From Halomarina rubra (GTDB lineage Archaea > Halobacteriota > Halobacteria > Halobacteriales > Haloarculaceae), in contig NZ_JALXFV010000002.1 of the NCBI RefSeq assembly GCF_023699475.1, positions 483,316-547,315 of the forward strand: a DNA stretch of 64,000 nt, read 5' to 3'. Each line of letters begins with the position of its first letter. Position 1 is the stretch's first letter. The position numbers were made by a program, and so were the translations under genes. The notes beneath the pieces are model-generated. The model worked only from the letters and a program-made list of their open reading frames with translations. It was not told the DNA's origin and made no database searches. Below, piece by piece: positions 8,447 through 17,241 of this stretch.

Positions 8447-9424
8447 ATGGCCGAGACGGAGTCCGTGACCCGAACGAGAGCGTGGCTGATGGCCGCGCGT
8501 CCACAGACGCTCCCCGCCGGAGCGGCCCCCGTCGTCGTCGGGACGGGCGTCGCCTACCACGCCGGGGTGTTCCACGCCCTGCCGGCGCTCGCCGCGCTCG
8601 TCGGCGCGCTGTTGTTGCAGGTCGGGACGAACTTCGCGAACGACTACTACGACGCCGTCAACGGCACCGACACCGAGGACCGCGAGGGGTTCACCCGCGT
8701 CACCGCCGGCGGTCTCATCGCCGCCGCGTCGGTCAGGCGCGCGATGTACCTCACCTACGCCGTCGCCATCCTGCTCGGCACCTACCTCGTCTACGTCGGG
8801 GGCCTCCCCATCGTCGTCGTGGGCCTCACCTCCGTCGCGGCGGGCATCCTCTACACCGGTGGCCCCTACCCCTACGGCTACCGCGGACTGGGCGACCTGT
8901 TCGTCTTCGTCTACTTCGGCCTGGTCGCCGTCGTCGGCACCTACTACGTCCAGGCCGCCGCGACGGCGTTCGGGTCGGTGTTGCTGGAGACGCCGCTGTC
9001 GGTGCTCCCGCCGGCGGGTACCGTCACGCTCGCGGCCGTCGTCGCCAGCCTCCCCGCCGCTGGTCTCTCGACGTGCCTCCTCGTCGTCAACAACATCCGG
9101 GACAGGGAGACCGACGCCGCGACCGGCAAACGGACACTCGCCGTCATGCTCGGCTACGGGTTCAGCCGCGTCGAGTTCCTCGCGCTCGTCGGCATGGCGT
9201 ACGTCGTCCCGGTCGTGTTCGCGCTGACGGGCTACTCGCCGCTCGTGCTCCTTCCGATGCTCACGCTCCCGCTGGCCGCGTCGCTCGCCCGCACCGTCCT
9301 GACCGAGACGGGCGGCGACGCGCTCAACCCGGCGCTGGAGACGACCGGCAAACTGCTCGCCGCCCACTCCGTGCTGTTCGCCGCGGGGTTCGTCATGCCC
9401 GACCTGCTGGGGCTGTCGCTATGA
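8447..9424 (+). CDS. menA: 1,4-dihydroxy-2-naphthoate polyprenyltransferase MenA
   Basis: This membrane enzyme attaches the polyprenyl tail to 1,4-dihydroxy-2-naphthoate, forming demethylmenaquinone. The 325-residue protein shows the first UbiA-family Asp motif NDYYDAVNGTD (about residues 64-74) and the second motif NNIRDRETDAATGKRTLAV, with eight or nine hydrophobic helices between and after them. The start at 8447 (MAETESVTRTRAWLMAARPQ) fits MenA N-termini better than an upstream ATA or TTG. The stop overlaps the menC start (ATGA), so the two are translationally coupled. Confidence 0.93.
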   Translation: MAETESVTRTRAWLMAARPQTLPAGAAPVVVGTGVAYHAGVFHALPALAALVGALLLQVGTNFANDYYDAVNGTDTEDREGFTRVTAGGLIAAASVRRAMYLTYAVAILLGTYLVYVGGLPIVVVGLTSVAAGILYTGGPYPYGYRGLGDLFVFVYFGLVAVVGTYYVQAAATAFGSVLLETPLSVLPPAGTVTLAAVVASLPAAGLSTCLLVVNNIRDRETDAATGKRTLAVMLGYGFSRVEFLALVGMAYVVPVVFALTGYSPLVLLPMLTLPLAASLARTVLTETGGDALNPALETTGKLLAAHSVLFAAGFVMPDLLGLSL

Positions 9425-10485
9425 GACTCCGGTTCGAGCGGTTCTCGGTGTCGCTCGCCTCCCCGCTCGGGACGGCGACCGGTCCGGTCACCGACCGCGA
9501 GGGGTTCGTCGTCACCGTCGACGTAGGCGGTCAGCGCGACGTCGGCGAGGCGACGCCGCTCCCGGGGTGGACCGAGTCCGTCGAGTCGTGCGAACGTGCG
9601 CTCCGCCGAGTGGCCCGCTTCCCCGACCCGCGACGGGCGCTGACGGGGCAGGGCGACGACGTGCTCGCCGACGCGCCCGCCGCCCGCCACGGCGTCGCGC
9701 TGGCGCTCGCCGACGCCGCGTCCCACCGCGACCGCCTCTCCCTGTACCGCTGGCTCGGGGGTGAGGCTCCCGTCGAGTCCGTCCCCGTCAACGCCACCGT
9801 CGGCGACGGGGACGTCGAGACGAGCGTCGGCGCGGCCGAGGACGCCGTCGCCGACGGGTTCGACTGCCTGAAGGTGAAGGTCGGCGCGCGCACGCCGACG
9901 GAGGACGTCGAGCGCCTCCGGGCCGTTCGGGCGGCCTGTCCCGACGTCGAACTCAGAGCCGACGCCAACGGTGCGTGGGACCGCGACACCGCCGAGGAAC
10001 TGGTCGACGCGCTCGCCGACTGCGACCTCTCGCTGCTCGAACAGCCACTCCCGAGCGAAGACGTCGCCGGTCACGCCGCGCTCCGGGAGTACGTCGCCGA
10101 GACGGACGCGGGCGTCGACGTCGGCCTCGACGAGTCGCTCACCGCGACCCGACCGGAGACGCTCCTCGCCGCGGAGGCGGCCGACGTGCTCGTCCTGAAA
10201 CCGATGGCGTTGGGTGGGGTCGACCGGGCGCGGTCGGTCGCACTCGCCGCCCGCGAGCGCGGGGTCGACGTCGTCGTCACGACCACCATCGACGCGGTGT
10301 ACGCCCGGACGGCCGCCGTCCACCTCGCCGCGTCGCTCCCCGAGGTGCGAGCGTGTGGGCTGGCGACCGCCGGCCTGCTCGACGCCGACCTCGCATCCGA
10401 CCCTGCACCGGTCGAGCACGGGGCTATCGCCGTCCCCGAAGGAAAGGGCAATGTACCGCGGCAGTTCAGGTCGAACAGTGCGTGA
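9421..10485 (+). CDS. menC: o-Succinylbenzoate synthase MenC (enolase superfamily)
   Basis: This enzyme dehydrates SHCHC to o-succinylbenzoate. The 354-residue protein has an enolase-type N-terminal cap (RDVGEATPLPGW) and a barrel with catalytic lysine pair DCLKVKVG, metal ligands in RADANGAW, LLEQPL and GLDES, and the second lysine in VLKPMALGG. Related muconate cycloisomerase or Ala-Glu epimerase activity is possible in this superfamily, but the tight overlap with menA (4 bp) and menE (35 bp) makes MenC the sound call. Confidence 0.92.
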   Translation: MRLRFERFSVSLASPLGTATGPVTDREGFVVTVDVGGQRDVGEATPLPGWTESVESCERALRRVARFPDPRRALTGQGDDVLADAPAARHGVALALADAASHRDRLSLYRWLGGEAPVESVPVNATVGDGDVETSVGAAEDAVADGFDCLKVKVGARTPTEDVERLRAVRAACPDVELRADANGAWDRDTAEELVDALADCDLSLLEQPLPSEDVAGHAALREYVAETDAGVDVGLDESLTATRPETLLAAEAADVLVLKPMALGGVDRARSVALAARERGVDVVVTTTIDAVYARTAAVHLAASLPEVRACGLATAGLLDADLASDPAPVEHGAIAVPEGKGNVPRQFRSNSA

Positions 10486-12001
10486 CTGGTTCGGCCACCG
10501 AGCGCGGACCTCGCCGGCGTCGACGGCGCTCGTCGACGCCACGAGCGGTCGCACCGTCACCTACGCCGACCTCGACTCACGCGTCGAGACGCTCGCCGGG
10601 CGACTCGCCGCGGCGGGTGTCTGCGTCGACGACCACGTCGGTTTGCTCGCGGGGAACGGCGTCGGTGCGGTCGCGGCGGTCCACGCCGCGATGCGCGTCG
10701 GCGCGTGTCTCGTCCCGTTCTCGACGCGCCTGACGGCGACGGAACTCGAACCGCGCGTCGACCGCGCCGACCTCGACGTCCTCCTCTGCGACGACTCGAC
10801 CGCCGACCGGGCGCTCGCGGCCGCGGGAGCGGTCCCCGTCCGGTCACTCGATAACGGTGCGGACGAGGACGACTGGGAAGAGGAGACCGACCGACCCGCG
10901 CCGCTCGCGGCGACCGACCCTCGACCGTTCGACCTCCCCGAGTGGGACCCCGACGACCCGCTCGTCATGCTGTACACGTCGGGGACGACGGGACGACCGA
11001 AACTGGTCGTCCTCACCGTCCAGAACGTCCTCGCGAGTGCGACCGCCAGCGCGTTCCGCCTCGGGACGCTCCCGGGGGACCGCTGGGCGTCGCCGCTCGC
11101 CCCGAGTTCGATGGGCGGTCTCGCGCCCGTCTACCGGACTACGCTGTACGGCGCGACGCTCGTGCTCTGCCCGACCGACACCGACGACCTGCTCGCCGCG
11201 ATGACCGACCACGCGGCGACGGGCATCTCCGTCGTCCCGACGCTCCTCCGGCGACTGCTGGACGCGGGCGACCTCCCCGACTCGCTGCGGTTCGTCCTCG
11301 TCGGTGGCGCGCCGACGCCCCCGGAACTCGTCGCGCGGTGTGCCGAGCGCGACGTCCCGGTCTGTCCGACCTACGGGATGACCGAGACGGCCTCCCAGAT
11401 CGCGACGGCCGCGCCCGGCGAGGCTCCGGCCCACCCCGACTCGGTCGGCCGGCCGCTGATGTTCACCGACGTCGCGGTCGTCGACGACCACGGCCGGCCG
11501 GTCCCGACCGGAACGTCCGGCGAACTCGCGGTCTGTGGACCGACGGTGACGCCGGGGTACTACGACGACCCCGCGGCGACCGCCGAGACGTTCGAGGGCT
11601 GTGGCCTGCTGACCGGCGACGTCGGCCACCGCGACGCGGCCGGTCGCGTGTACGTCCACAACAGGAAAGACGAGCGCATCCTCACCGGCGGACAGAACGT
11701 CGACCCCGGTGAGGTCGCCGCCGTGATTCGCGGCCTCTCTGGGGTTCGAGACGCGGCCGTCCTCGGCCTCCCCGACGAGGAGTGGGGCCAGCGGGTCGCC
11801 GCACTCGTCGAACCGGAACCGGGCGTCGCCGCCGGCCCCGGTACGCCCCTCGACGCCGCGACGGTCGAGGCGCACTGCCGCGAGCGACTCGCGGGGTTCA
11901 AACTCCCGCGGGTCGTCGCGTTCGGCGAGATTCCTCGCACCGAGTCGGGGACGGCCGACCGGGCCGCCGTCCGCGCGCTGCTCGCGGAGGCACGCGCTTA
12001 A
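10451..12001 (+). CDS. menE: o-Succinylbenzoate-CoA ligase MenE
   Basis: This is a 516-residue acyl-adenylate-forming enzyme that activates o-succinylbenzoate with ATP and CoA. The phosphate-binding loop YTSGTTGRPK is at about residues 175-184. PTYGMTETASQ is the A5 motif, LLTGDVGHRD is A7 with the adenine/ribose Asp, and GGQNVDPGEVA and ESGTADR lie in the C-terminal lid. The final catalytic Lys of A10, usually in a motif like PRTxSGKxxR, appears replaced (ESGTADRAAVR), which is notable for the adenylation half-reaction. ATG 10451 is inside the end of menC. Confidence 0.9.
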   Translation: MYRGSSGRTVRDWFGHRARTSPASTALVDATSGRTVTYADLDSRVETLAGRLAAAGVCVDDHVGLLAGNGVGAVAAVHAAMRVGACLVPFSTRLTATELEPRVDRADLDVLLCDDSTADRALAAAGAVPVRSLDNGADEDDWEEETDRPAPLAATDPRPFDLPEWDPDDPLVMLYTSGTTGRPKLVVLTVQNVLASATASAFRLGTLPGDRWASPLAPSSMGGLAPVYRTTLYGATLVLCPTDTDDLLAAMTDHAATGISVVPTLLRRLLDAGDLPDSLRFVLVGGAPTPPELVARCAERDVPVCPTYGMTETASQIATAAPGEAPAHPDSVGRPLMFTDVAVVDDHGRPVPTGTSGELAVCGPTVTPGYYDDPAATAETFEGCGLLTGDVGHRDAAGRVYVHNRKDERILTGGQNVDPGEVAAVIRGLSGVRDAAVLGLPDEEWGQRVAALVEPEPGVAAGPGTPLDAATVEAHCRERLAGFKLPRVVAFGEIPRTESGTADRAAVRALLAEARA

Positions 12002-12026
12002 TCCGCGTCCCCGTCTACTACCGGTC

Positions 12027-12821
12027 GTGTGTACTCTCACCTTCGCGTGGCAGGTGTTCGAGGAGCGCCCGCTGGTCGTCGCCGCCAACCGCGACGAGGC
12101 GTACGCCCGTGACTCGACCCCGCCGCGAGCGACGACCCTCCCCTCCGGTCGCCGGGCGGTCGCCCCCCGCGACGAGGAGGCCGGCGGGACCTGGATGGGC
12201 TACAACGAGGACGGGGTGTTCGTCGCCCTCACCAACCGCTGGGTCGACGTGCCCGCCGGCGAGCGCTCACGTGGTCGGTTGGTGCTCGACGCACTCGACT
12301 CGCAGAGCGCCGAAATCGCGGCCCGAACCGTCGAACGGGAACTCGACCGGCGACACTACGCCGGGTTCTACCTCCTGGTCGCCGACGCCGAGTCGTGCCT
12401 GCTCGTCACCGACGGCGGCGACGTGACCCGGTTCGACCCGGGCGTCCACGTCGTGATGAACGTCGGCTACGACGAGTCGTACTTCGTCCCCGACCACCGC
12501 CCCGCCCCCGCCCCCGCCGAGCGCCAGAGCGCCAACGGCGAGCGGTTGCTCGACCACCTCCGTCCGCGCACCGGCGAGGGTCCCGCCGAGTGGCGCGAGC
12601 GGGCGGGCGACGCGCTCGGTGACCACGACTTCGGCGTCTGTATCCACGGCGGCCAACCGGTCGTGACCAACGGCGACACGAACCCCGACCGCGCCCCCGA
12701 GGGGTTCGGCACGAAGTCCGCCTCGATGGTCGCCATCGACGACGACGGCGACGGCGCGTTCTGGTTCGCCGACGGCCCGCCGTGTGAGACGGCCTTCGAG
12801 CGCGTCGAGACGACGGCCTGA
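12027..12821 (+). CDS. NRDE (TANGO2-type) family protein
   Basis: This is a 264-residue protein. GTG start with Cys2 immediately following (MCTLTFAWQV) and the signature ANRDEAYARDS near residue 20 define the NRDE family, thought to be Ntn-type hydrolases with an N-terminal cysteine. Further family features are AGGTWMGYNEDGVFVALTN and, near the C-terminus, GTKSASMVAIDDDG. TANGO2 homologues have been linked to heme handling in other organisms; here the substrate is not known. It begins 25 bases after menE and may be read through from it. Confidence 0.88.
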   Translation: MCTLTFAWQVFEERPLVVAANRDEAYARDSTPPRATTLPSGRRAVAPRDEEAGGTWMGYNEDGVFVALTNRWVDVPAGERSRGRLVLDALDSQSAEIAARTVERELDRRHYAGFYLLVADAESCLLVTDGGDVTRFDPGVHVVMNVGYDESYFVPDHRPAPAPAERQSANGERLLDHLRPRTGEGPAEWRERAGDALGDHDFGVCIHGGQPVVTNGDTNPDRAPEGFGTKSASMVAIDDDGDGAFWFADGPPCETAFERVETTA

Positions 12822-12919
12822 CCCGCCGTCGCCGTCTCCCGCCGCGCGGGTTCGTTCCACGGTCCACGCTCACGGAGGGAGACAGTCAGATTTAATCCCC
12901 AGAGCATCCCACTGTCCGT

Positions 12920-13264
12920 ATGAGCGCATCCCCGGAGGCCGACCTCACGGAGGACGAACGGGCCGGACTGGAACTCGTTCGCCAGACGGGCGGCATCCAC
13001 CAGAGCGAGTTCTGGAAGGAACTCGACGTCTCCTCGCGGAAGGGGAGTCGCATCGTCGAGTCGCTGGCCGAGAAGGAACTCATCGACCGCGAGGAGACCG
13101 TCTACGAGGGTCACAACACCTACCTCCTCTCCCCGACGGCGATGGACCTCGACTTCCAGTTGCTGATGGCCGGCGACATGCTCTCGCCGTTCGTCGCCGA
13201 CGACGAACTCGACGAGCAGAGCGACGCCTTCTCCCAGTTCGTCATGCGGTTGGCCTACCAGTAA
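12920..13264 (+). CDS. Winged-helix DNA-binding protein (MarR/Lrp-like fold)
   Basis: This is a 114-residue protein. Residues 10-70 give a winged helix: RAGLELVRQTGGIHQSEFWK, DVSSRKGSRIVESLAEKELI as the recognition helix region, and a wing ending TYLLSP. The C-terminal helix (DLDFQLLMAGDMLSPFV) is probably for dimerisation. The call is by fold only; its effector and targets are unknown. Upstream AGATTTAATCC (about 12887-12897) is a TATA box about 27 bases before the ATG. Confidence 0.8.
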   Translation: MSASPEADLTEDERAGLELVRQTGGIHQSEFWKELDVSSRKGSRIVESLAEKELIDREETVYEGHNTYLLSPTAMDLDFQLLMAGDMLSPFVADDELDEQSDAFSQFVMRLAYQ

Positions 13265-13348
13265 GTCGACGACTCCCTCCTCGAACACCGGCGAGACAGT
13301 CTCGTCACCATGGCAGTAGCTTATCTGACGCCGTCGTGAGGGGACGGT

Positions 13349-14017
13349 ATGGCAATCGAGGTCCAGCTCAATCTGGCGACGGAGTCGTTTCTCTTCGCCC
13401 GGTTGTTCGAGACGGTTCCGAGCGCGCACCTGGAACTGGACCGCGTCGTCCCGGTGGGAGAAGACCACGACATCGTCCCGTTCGTCTGGATCGAGACGAC
13501 CGACGACCCCGAGGCCGTCGCGGGGATGCTCGGCGACATCGACGGCGTCTCAGACGTCGAAATCGTCCACAGCACCGCCGACCAGCACCTCTTCCGACTC
13601 CAGTGGGCCGCCCCGAGCGCCGGCCTCCTGGAGGGAATTCGGCGGAACGAGGGGGCGCTCCTCTCGGGGTACGCCGAGGGCGACCGCTGGTCGCTGACGC
13701 TCCGATTCGCCGACCACGACGCCCTCTCGGGGTTCAGTGCGTTCTGCCGGGACAACGACATCCGGTTCGACCTGGCGCGTGTCACCGGGTTCGGCGGGTC
13801 GCCGATCCACGAGGACGTGTTGACGGCGGCCCAGCGCGAGGCGCTCGAACTCGCGGTCGAACGGGGGTACTTCGCGGTGCCGCGTGCCGTCTCGCTCGAC
13901 GACCTCGCCGACGCGTTGGGCGTGAGCCACCAGGCGTACTCCGAGCGTCTCAGACGTGCGATAGAGCGCCTCGCGACCAGCTACCTCGCGTCGGCCCCTT
14001 CGGCGAGCGAGCAGTGA
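13349..14017 (+). CDS. Bacterio-opsin-activator-type HTH regulator
   Basis: This is a 222-residue protein. The N-terminal 150 residues form the alpha/beta domain found before HTH in haloarchaeal Bat-like regulators (VQLNLATESFLFARLF, HLFRLQWAAP). The C-terminal HTH_10 module is LTAAQREALELAVERGYFAV followed by DLADALGVSHQAYSERLRRA. No PAS or GAF sensor domain is present, so this is a short member. The name is of the family, and there is no evidence that it controls the bacteriorhodopsin gene at 30282. Confidence 0.88.
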   Translation: MAIEVQLNLATESFLFARLFETVPSAHLELDRVVPVGEDHDIVPFVWIETTDDPEAVAGMLGDIDGVSDVEIVHSTADQHLFRLQWAAPSAGLLEGIRRNEGALLSGYAEGDRWSLTLRFADHDALSGFSAFCRDNDIRFDLARVTGFGGSPIHEDVLTAAQREALELAVERGYFAVPRAVSLDDLADALGVSHQAYSERLRRAIERLATSYLASAPSASEQ

Positions 14018-14185
14018 GGGACGGTCCGACCGCGACGGACGACCGGGCGTTCGCCCGCGAGACGGTTCGACGGTCCCCTCGCGAGACGACAGGCGAGGGG
14101 CGGGTTCGGACACCAGTCCGAGAGGTCCCGGTGGTATCTAACGGGCCATCTTCGCTGAACCGGCCTTAGACGGAGAGGGTGTCTG

Positions 14186-14695
14186 TCACAGTCGCTTGCT
14201 CATCTCGACGACTGTGCCTTCGACCTCTGTCCCCTCGTGTCCCGAGAACTCGTGCGTGGACGTGCCTTCCCGTTCGAATCCGTGTGACTCGTAGAAGGCA
14301 ACGGCAGTGAGCGACGCCGACAACTCGAGTCGGTCGACCCCCAGCGTCCGCGCTCGCCGTTCTAAGGCGGCGTACAGGGACGACCCCACACCACGTCTCG
14401 CTGCCGTCGGACGGACGTAGACCGCGGTCACCTCGGCCGTCTCCATCGTCCCTTCGTTGCCCTCCACGTCGATACTCAGCGAGCCGAACCCGGTGATTTC
14501 GTCACCATCCTCAGCGACGACGTAGTACAGCCCGTCGGACGCGATTGCACCGGAGTAGTCCGCAGATTCGCACCCTGCTGCCCAGGCATCGACTTGCTGC
14601 TGTGTGTAGGCGTCCACGCCGAGCCCTCTGATCGACTCCGAGTGGACCCGACGTACTGCCTCGCTATCCGCCGCCGTCGCCTCCCTCACGTTCAT
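14186..14695 (-). CDS. GNAT family N-acetyltransferase
   Basis: This is a 169-residue protein spanning a single GNAT domain. It begins MNVREATAADSEAVRRVHSE, has EITGFGSLSIDVEG and TAVYVRPTAARRGVGSSLYA, where RRGVGS is the acetyl-CoA pyrophosphate loop, and ends with the SLTAVAFYESHGFE motif that places the catalytic Tyr. The acceptor (amine, antibiotic or protein N-terminus) cannot be read from sequence. It stands alone; the 168 bases before it (14018-14185) hold no gene. Confidence 0.88.
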   Translation of the reverse strand: MNVREATAADSEAVRRVHSESIRGLGVDAYTQQQVDAWAAGCESADYSGAIASDGLYYVVAEDGDEITGFGSLSIDVEGNEGTMETAEVTAVYVRPTAARRGVGSSLYAALERRARTLGVDRLELSASLTAVAFYESHGFEREGTSTHEFSGHEGTEVEGTVVEMSKRL

Positions 14696-14851
14696 ACGCC
14701 GTGATATTCGGGGCCGAGACTAAGGGTTCGGGTCCGACAGAGTAGCCTGTTCGACTCGCGGCACGGGTCCACCAGTCGAATCACCCCGAGCGAGTCGGAA
14801 CAACCCACTCGCGTCACTTGCCGATACTGCTAGAGTGAGAGTGTGGATGTA

Positions 14852-15040
14852 TCAGCCTCGACCTTGGACGATATCGTAGCACGCCCAGCAGAGAATGGCG
14901 ACGACGAGTCCTATCGAGACGACCATCCAGACTGGGTCGGCAGCGAACGCCGGCGCACCGGTCCATCGATGGAGGACCAGGGGGGTGAACGCGGCGAGCG
15001 CCGCGAGGATGCGCAGCCGTGACCGTGTTCGGTACTCCAC
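14852..15040 (-). CDS. Small membrane protein, start uncertain
   Basis: This is a reverse-strand reading of 62 residues from a GTG at 15040. It has a basic N-terminus (VEYRTRSRLR) and two hydrophobic segments (ILAALAAFTPLVLHRW and WMVVSIGLVVAILCWACYDI). The open frame continues upstream to 15106, but that part runs towards dispersed repeat copy B, so the shorter start is preferred. No family is recognised, and only the hydrophobic pattern supports it as a gene. Confidence 0.45.
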   Translation of the reverse strand: MEYRTRSRLRILAALAAFTPLVLHRWTGAPAFAADPVWMVVSIGLVVAILCWACYDIVQGRG

Positions 15041-15069
15041 GACGGTGTTTCCCTGTCGGCGAAGTAAAC

Positions 15070-15297
15070 TGTTACACCCGTGGCACGAGTCCAACAGCAC
15101 CGGCAAGCTGTGCGGCTCGGGACGCTCACGTGCTGTACCGCGAGTGAGCGCAGTGAGCGAGCGGCCTTCTCAGTCTTCTCGGAACCGCGAAGTAGTTCTG
15201 GGGGCCTGTGAGACGCTCTGTGTCTCACAGTGCAGGTCGTTCGAGGAGTGATGCGCGAAGCGCATCCGGCGAAGAGAAACGTGGGTCGGCACGCTTT
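15070..15297. repeat. Dispersed repeat, copy B
   Basis: This copy matches copy A (3234-3410) in the ordered blocks GGCACG.GTC.AACA, ACCGGCAAGCTGTGCGG, TGTACCGCGAG, GCAGTGAGCGAGCGG, CGAGGAG and GCGAAGCGCATCCGGCGAAG. It has an extra block (GCCTGTGAGACGCTCTGTGTCTCACAG) that instead matches copy C near 2375-2400. It ends 27 bases before the Trm112-like gene. Confidence 0.6.
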
Positions 15298-15323
15298 TGC
15301 CCCGCTCCCGCGAGACAGGGTGT

Positions 15324-15518
15324 ATGAAGGAATCCCTGATGGACATCCTCTGCTGTCCGCTCGACAAGCAGGACCTCGAACTGGAGGTCGTCCGTCGCGA
15401 CGACGACGAGATTCTCGACGGTCGCCTCGTCTGCACCGAGTGTGGCGAGGAGTACCCCATCGAAGAGGGCATCCCGAACCTCCTCCCGCCGGACATGCGC
15501 GAGGAGACACCGGCGTAA
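15324..15518 (+). CDS. Trm112-like methyltransferase partner protein
   Basis: This is a 64-residue zinc-ribbon-type protein (MKESLMDILCCPLDKQDLEL, then LVCTECGEEYPIEEGIPNLLP). The CCP..D and CTEC pairs form the metal site typical of Trm112/UPF0434 proteins, which activate RNA and protein methyltransferases as small subunits. In archaea Trm112 stabilises several methyltransferases. The ATG at 15324 is chosen over an upstream in-frame ATG-less extension because MKESLMDIL is the family N-terminus. Confidence 0.87.
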   Translation: MKESLMDILCCPLDKQDLELEVVRRDDDEILDGRLVCTECGEEYPIEEGIPNLLPPDMREETPA

Positions 15519-15551
15519 CGGTTTTCTACTCGCACTCCGACTCAACTCCCC

Positions 15552-16118
15552 GTGAACGAGAGCCTCGTCGTCGACGTCAACCGCGACGGGATGCACACGC
15601 TAGCAGCGCCCGCTGAGTTCTCGACGGCCGGGAGTTTCGACGTTCGACTGACGAACCACGGCGAAGCGACCCACGTCCACCTCAAACTCGACGACGCGCT
15701 CTCGGCGAACGCGACGCTCGAAGAGGGCCACCACTACGTCACCGGCGGCGACACGCAGGTCGTCCACGTCACCGTCGCCGACGGGGCGCAGGGGTCGGGT
15801 GCCCTCGAACTGACGACCGGCCACGGCGGAACGACGCAGTCGGTCGGGGTCGAACTCGGTGCATCCCCGGAGAAACCACCCGTCGAAATCGACGAATCAC
15901 TGGCCGAACCCGCCGCCCGCGACGAGCGTGCGTTGGACGGCGACCGTTCGGTCCCCGAACTCGTCCCCGCCGTCGCACTCGCGGGCGTCGCGCTGTTGCT
16001 GGGCGTCTCGACGCTCACGACCGGTGGGACGGCCGCCATCGTCCTCGGCGTGCTCGCAGCGGTCAGTGCGCTCGCCGCGGCGGTGTACGTCTACTCGAAC
16101 CGCTCGTCGCTCGGGTGA
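15552..16118 (+). CDS. Haloarchaeal membrane-anchored protein, beta-domain plus two TM helices
   Basis: This is a 188-residue protein. Residues 1-115 look like an all-beta domain resembling archaeal surface Ig-like folds (FDVRLTNHGEATHVHLKLDD, HHYVTGGDTQVVHVTVADG). A hinge (DERALDGDRSVPE) is followed by two hydrophobic helices at about 138-155 and 160-180. There is no signal peptide; the orientation is unclear. GTG 15552 is the start. The family is uncharacterised and specific to haloarchaea as far as I can tell. Confidence 0.72.
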   Translation: MNESLVVDVNRDGMHTLAAPAEFSTAGSFDVRLTNHGEATHVHLKLDDALSANATLEEGHHYVTGGDTQVVHVTVADGAQGSGALELTTGHGGTTQSVGVELGASPEKPPVEIDESLAEPAARDERALDGDRSVPELVPAVALAGVALLLGVSTLTTGGTAAIVLGVLAAVSALAAAVYVYSNRSSLG

Positions 16119-16134
16119 GGCGTGGAACGCCGTC

Positions 16135-17148
16135 TCAGTCGTCGGCGTCGGCTCCGTCCGCTTCGTCCCCGGTCCCGTCGGCTTCGACCGCCGGTAGGGT
16201 CCCGTCCTCCGCTGCTCGTTTCGCGCGGAGCCACCGCGCCCGGTAGCGGTTCGCGCCGTCGAACACGTCCGCCTCGCGGATCTCGTCGACGCGGCCGTCG
16301 GCGACCGCGTCGAGTATCTCCTCCAGTTGGCCCTTCTCGCTGGGTGTGAGCGTGAACGTGTACTCGCGCTCGGACTCGCCCTCGAAGACGGCCCACTTGC
16401 GCGCGGCGGCGATGACCAGCGAACAGGGCTCGCGACACGGGAACGCCCCGTCGCCGCGAGGCACGTCGAGTTCGGTGTCCTCGTCCTCGTCCCACATCCG
16501 TCGTTTGAGACACTGGGAGTCGACACAGCACGACTCGGCGAGCCACTCGACCTGCTCGCCCGAGAGTTCGTCGACGATGTCGTAGATGCCGGTCTGCCGT
16601 TCGGCGGTCTCACGCCAGTGTGTCACGTCGAGGTCGCCCTCGCGTTCGCGATACCAGTTGGCGACCGTCGCGGGGTAGAAGAAGTCGACGGCCTGGACGA
16701 CCTGCTGGGCGGTGAGCGACGGGAACACCCACCCGGTTCGGAGCGTCGGGGCGGTCTTCAGCGGTCGGTAGCGGCCGTCGTCGTCGTTCGTCGCGATGTG
16801 GCGCGCGTCGAGCGGGTCGTCGTGGGTCGTCAGGTCGCCGACCCCGCGTTCGGCGTCGGCCTCGTGGCGCAGGTCGTAGCGGCGACTGCCGTCGGTCGCG
16901 AGCGTGGCGGTGAGCAGGAGTTGGCCCCACCGTCGGGTGACGCCCTCGCGGGCGAGGGCGGCGTAGCGGTCGGCGACGTTCCGTTCGTCGGCCCCCTCGA
17001 CCCACCGCAGGAACGCCCGCCGCTGGTCGGGAAGCTCGCGCCACGCCGTCCGCTCGTGGTAGAACCCGGCGACGGCGCGGACGCTCTCGCCGACGGTCTG
17101 CGCGAGGCGTGCCGCGCCCGCAAGCGACTCCGACAGGGATGACTGCAT
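16135..17148 (-). CDS. DR2241-family iron-sulfur protein (cobalamin locus)
   Basis: This is a 337-residue protein. The C-terminal half carries a cysteine cluster (AESCCVDSQCLKRR, then PCREPCSLVIAA) that fits the 4Fe-4S-binding region of DR2241-type proteins. These are commonly encoded beside CbiX chelatases in haloarchaea and Deinococcus. The CbiX gene lies 93 bases upstream on the same strand, so the pair is probably one transcript. A redox or accessory role in sirohydrochlorin/cobalt-porphyrinoid processing is inferred from context only. Confidence 0.8.
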   Translation of the reverse strand: MQSSLSESLAGAARLAQTVGESVRAVAGFYHERTAWRELPDQRRAFLRWVEGADERNVADRYAALAREGVTRRWGQLLLTATLATDGSRRYDLRHEADAERGVGDLTTHDDPLDARHIATNDDDGRYRPLKTAPTLRTGWVFPSLTAQQVVQAVDFFYPATVANWYREREGDLDVTHWRETAERQTGIYDIVDELSGEQVEWLAESCCVDSQCLKRRMWDEDEDTELDVPRGDGAFPCREPCSLVIAAARKWAVFEGESEREYTFTLTPSEKGQLEEILDAVADGRVDEIREADVFDGANRYRARWLRAKRAAEDGTLPAVEADGTGDEADGADADD

Positions 17149-17241
17149 GGGCGAATCGACGGGCGGCAGGGCGATAAAAGCGGGTCGTTCGGCGGTGCCG
17201 GGAGGGGACCCCTCGTCGACCGTCCGTCGCGGACGGCCCGC

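Noticed and set aside
13349-14017. The Bat-like regulator as the controller of bop
   Set aside because: Family resemblance only; it lies 16 kb from bop, lacks sensor domains, and many such paralogues exist in haloarchaea.
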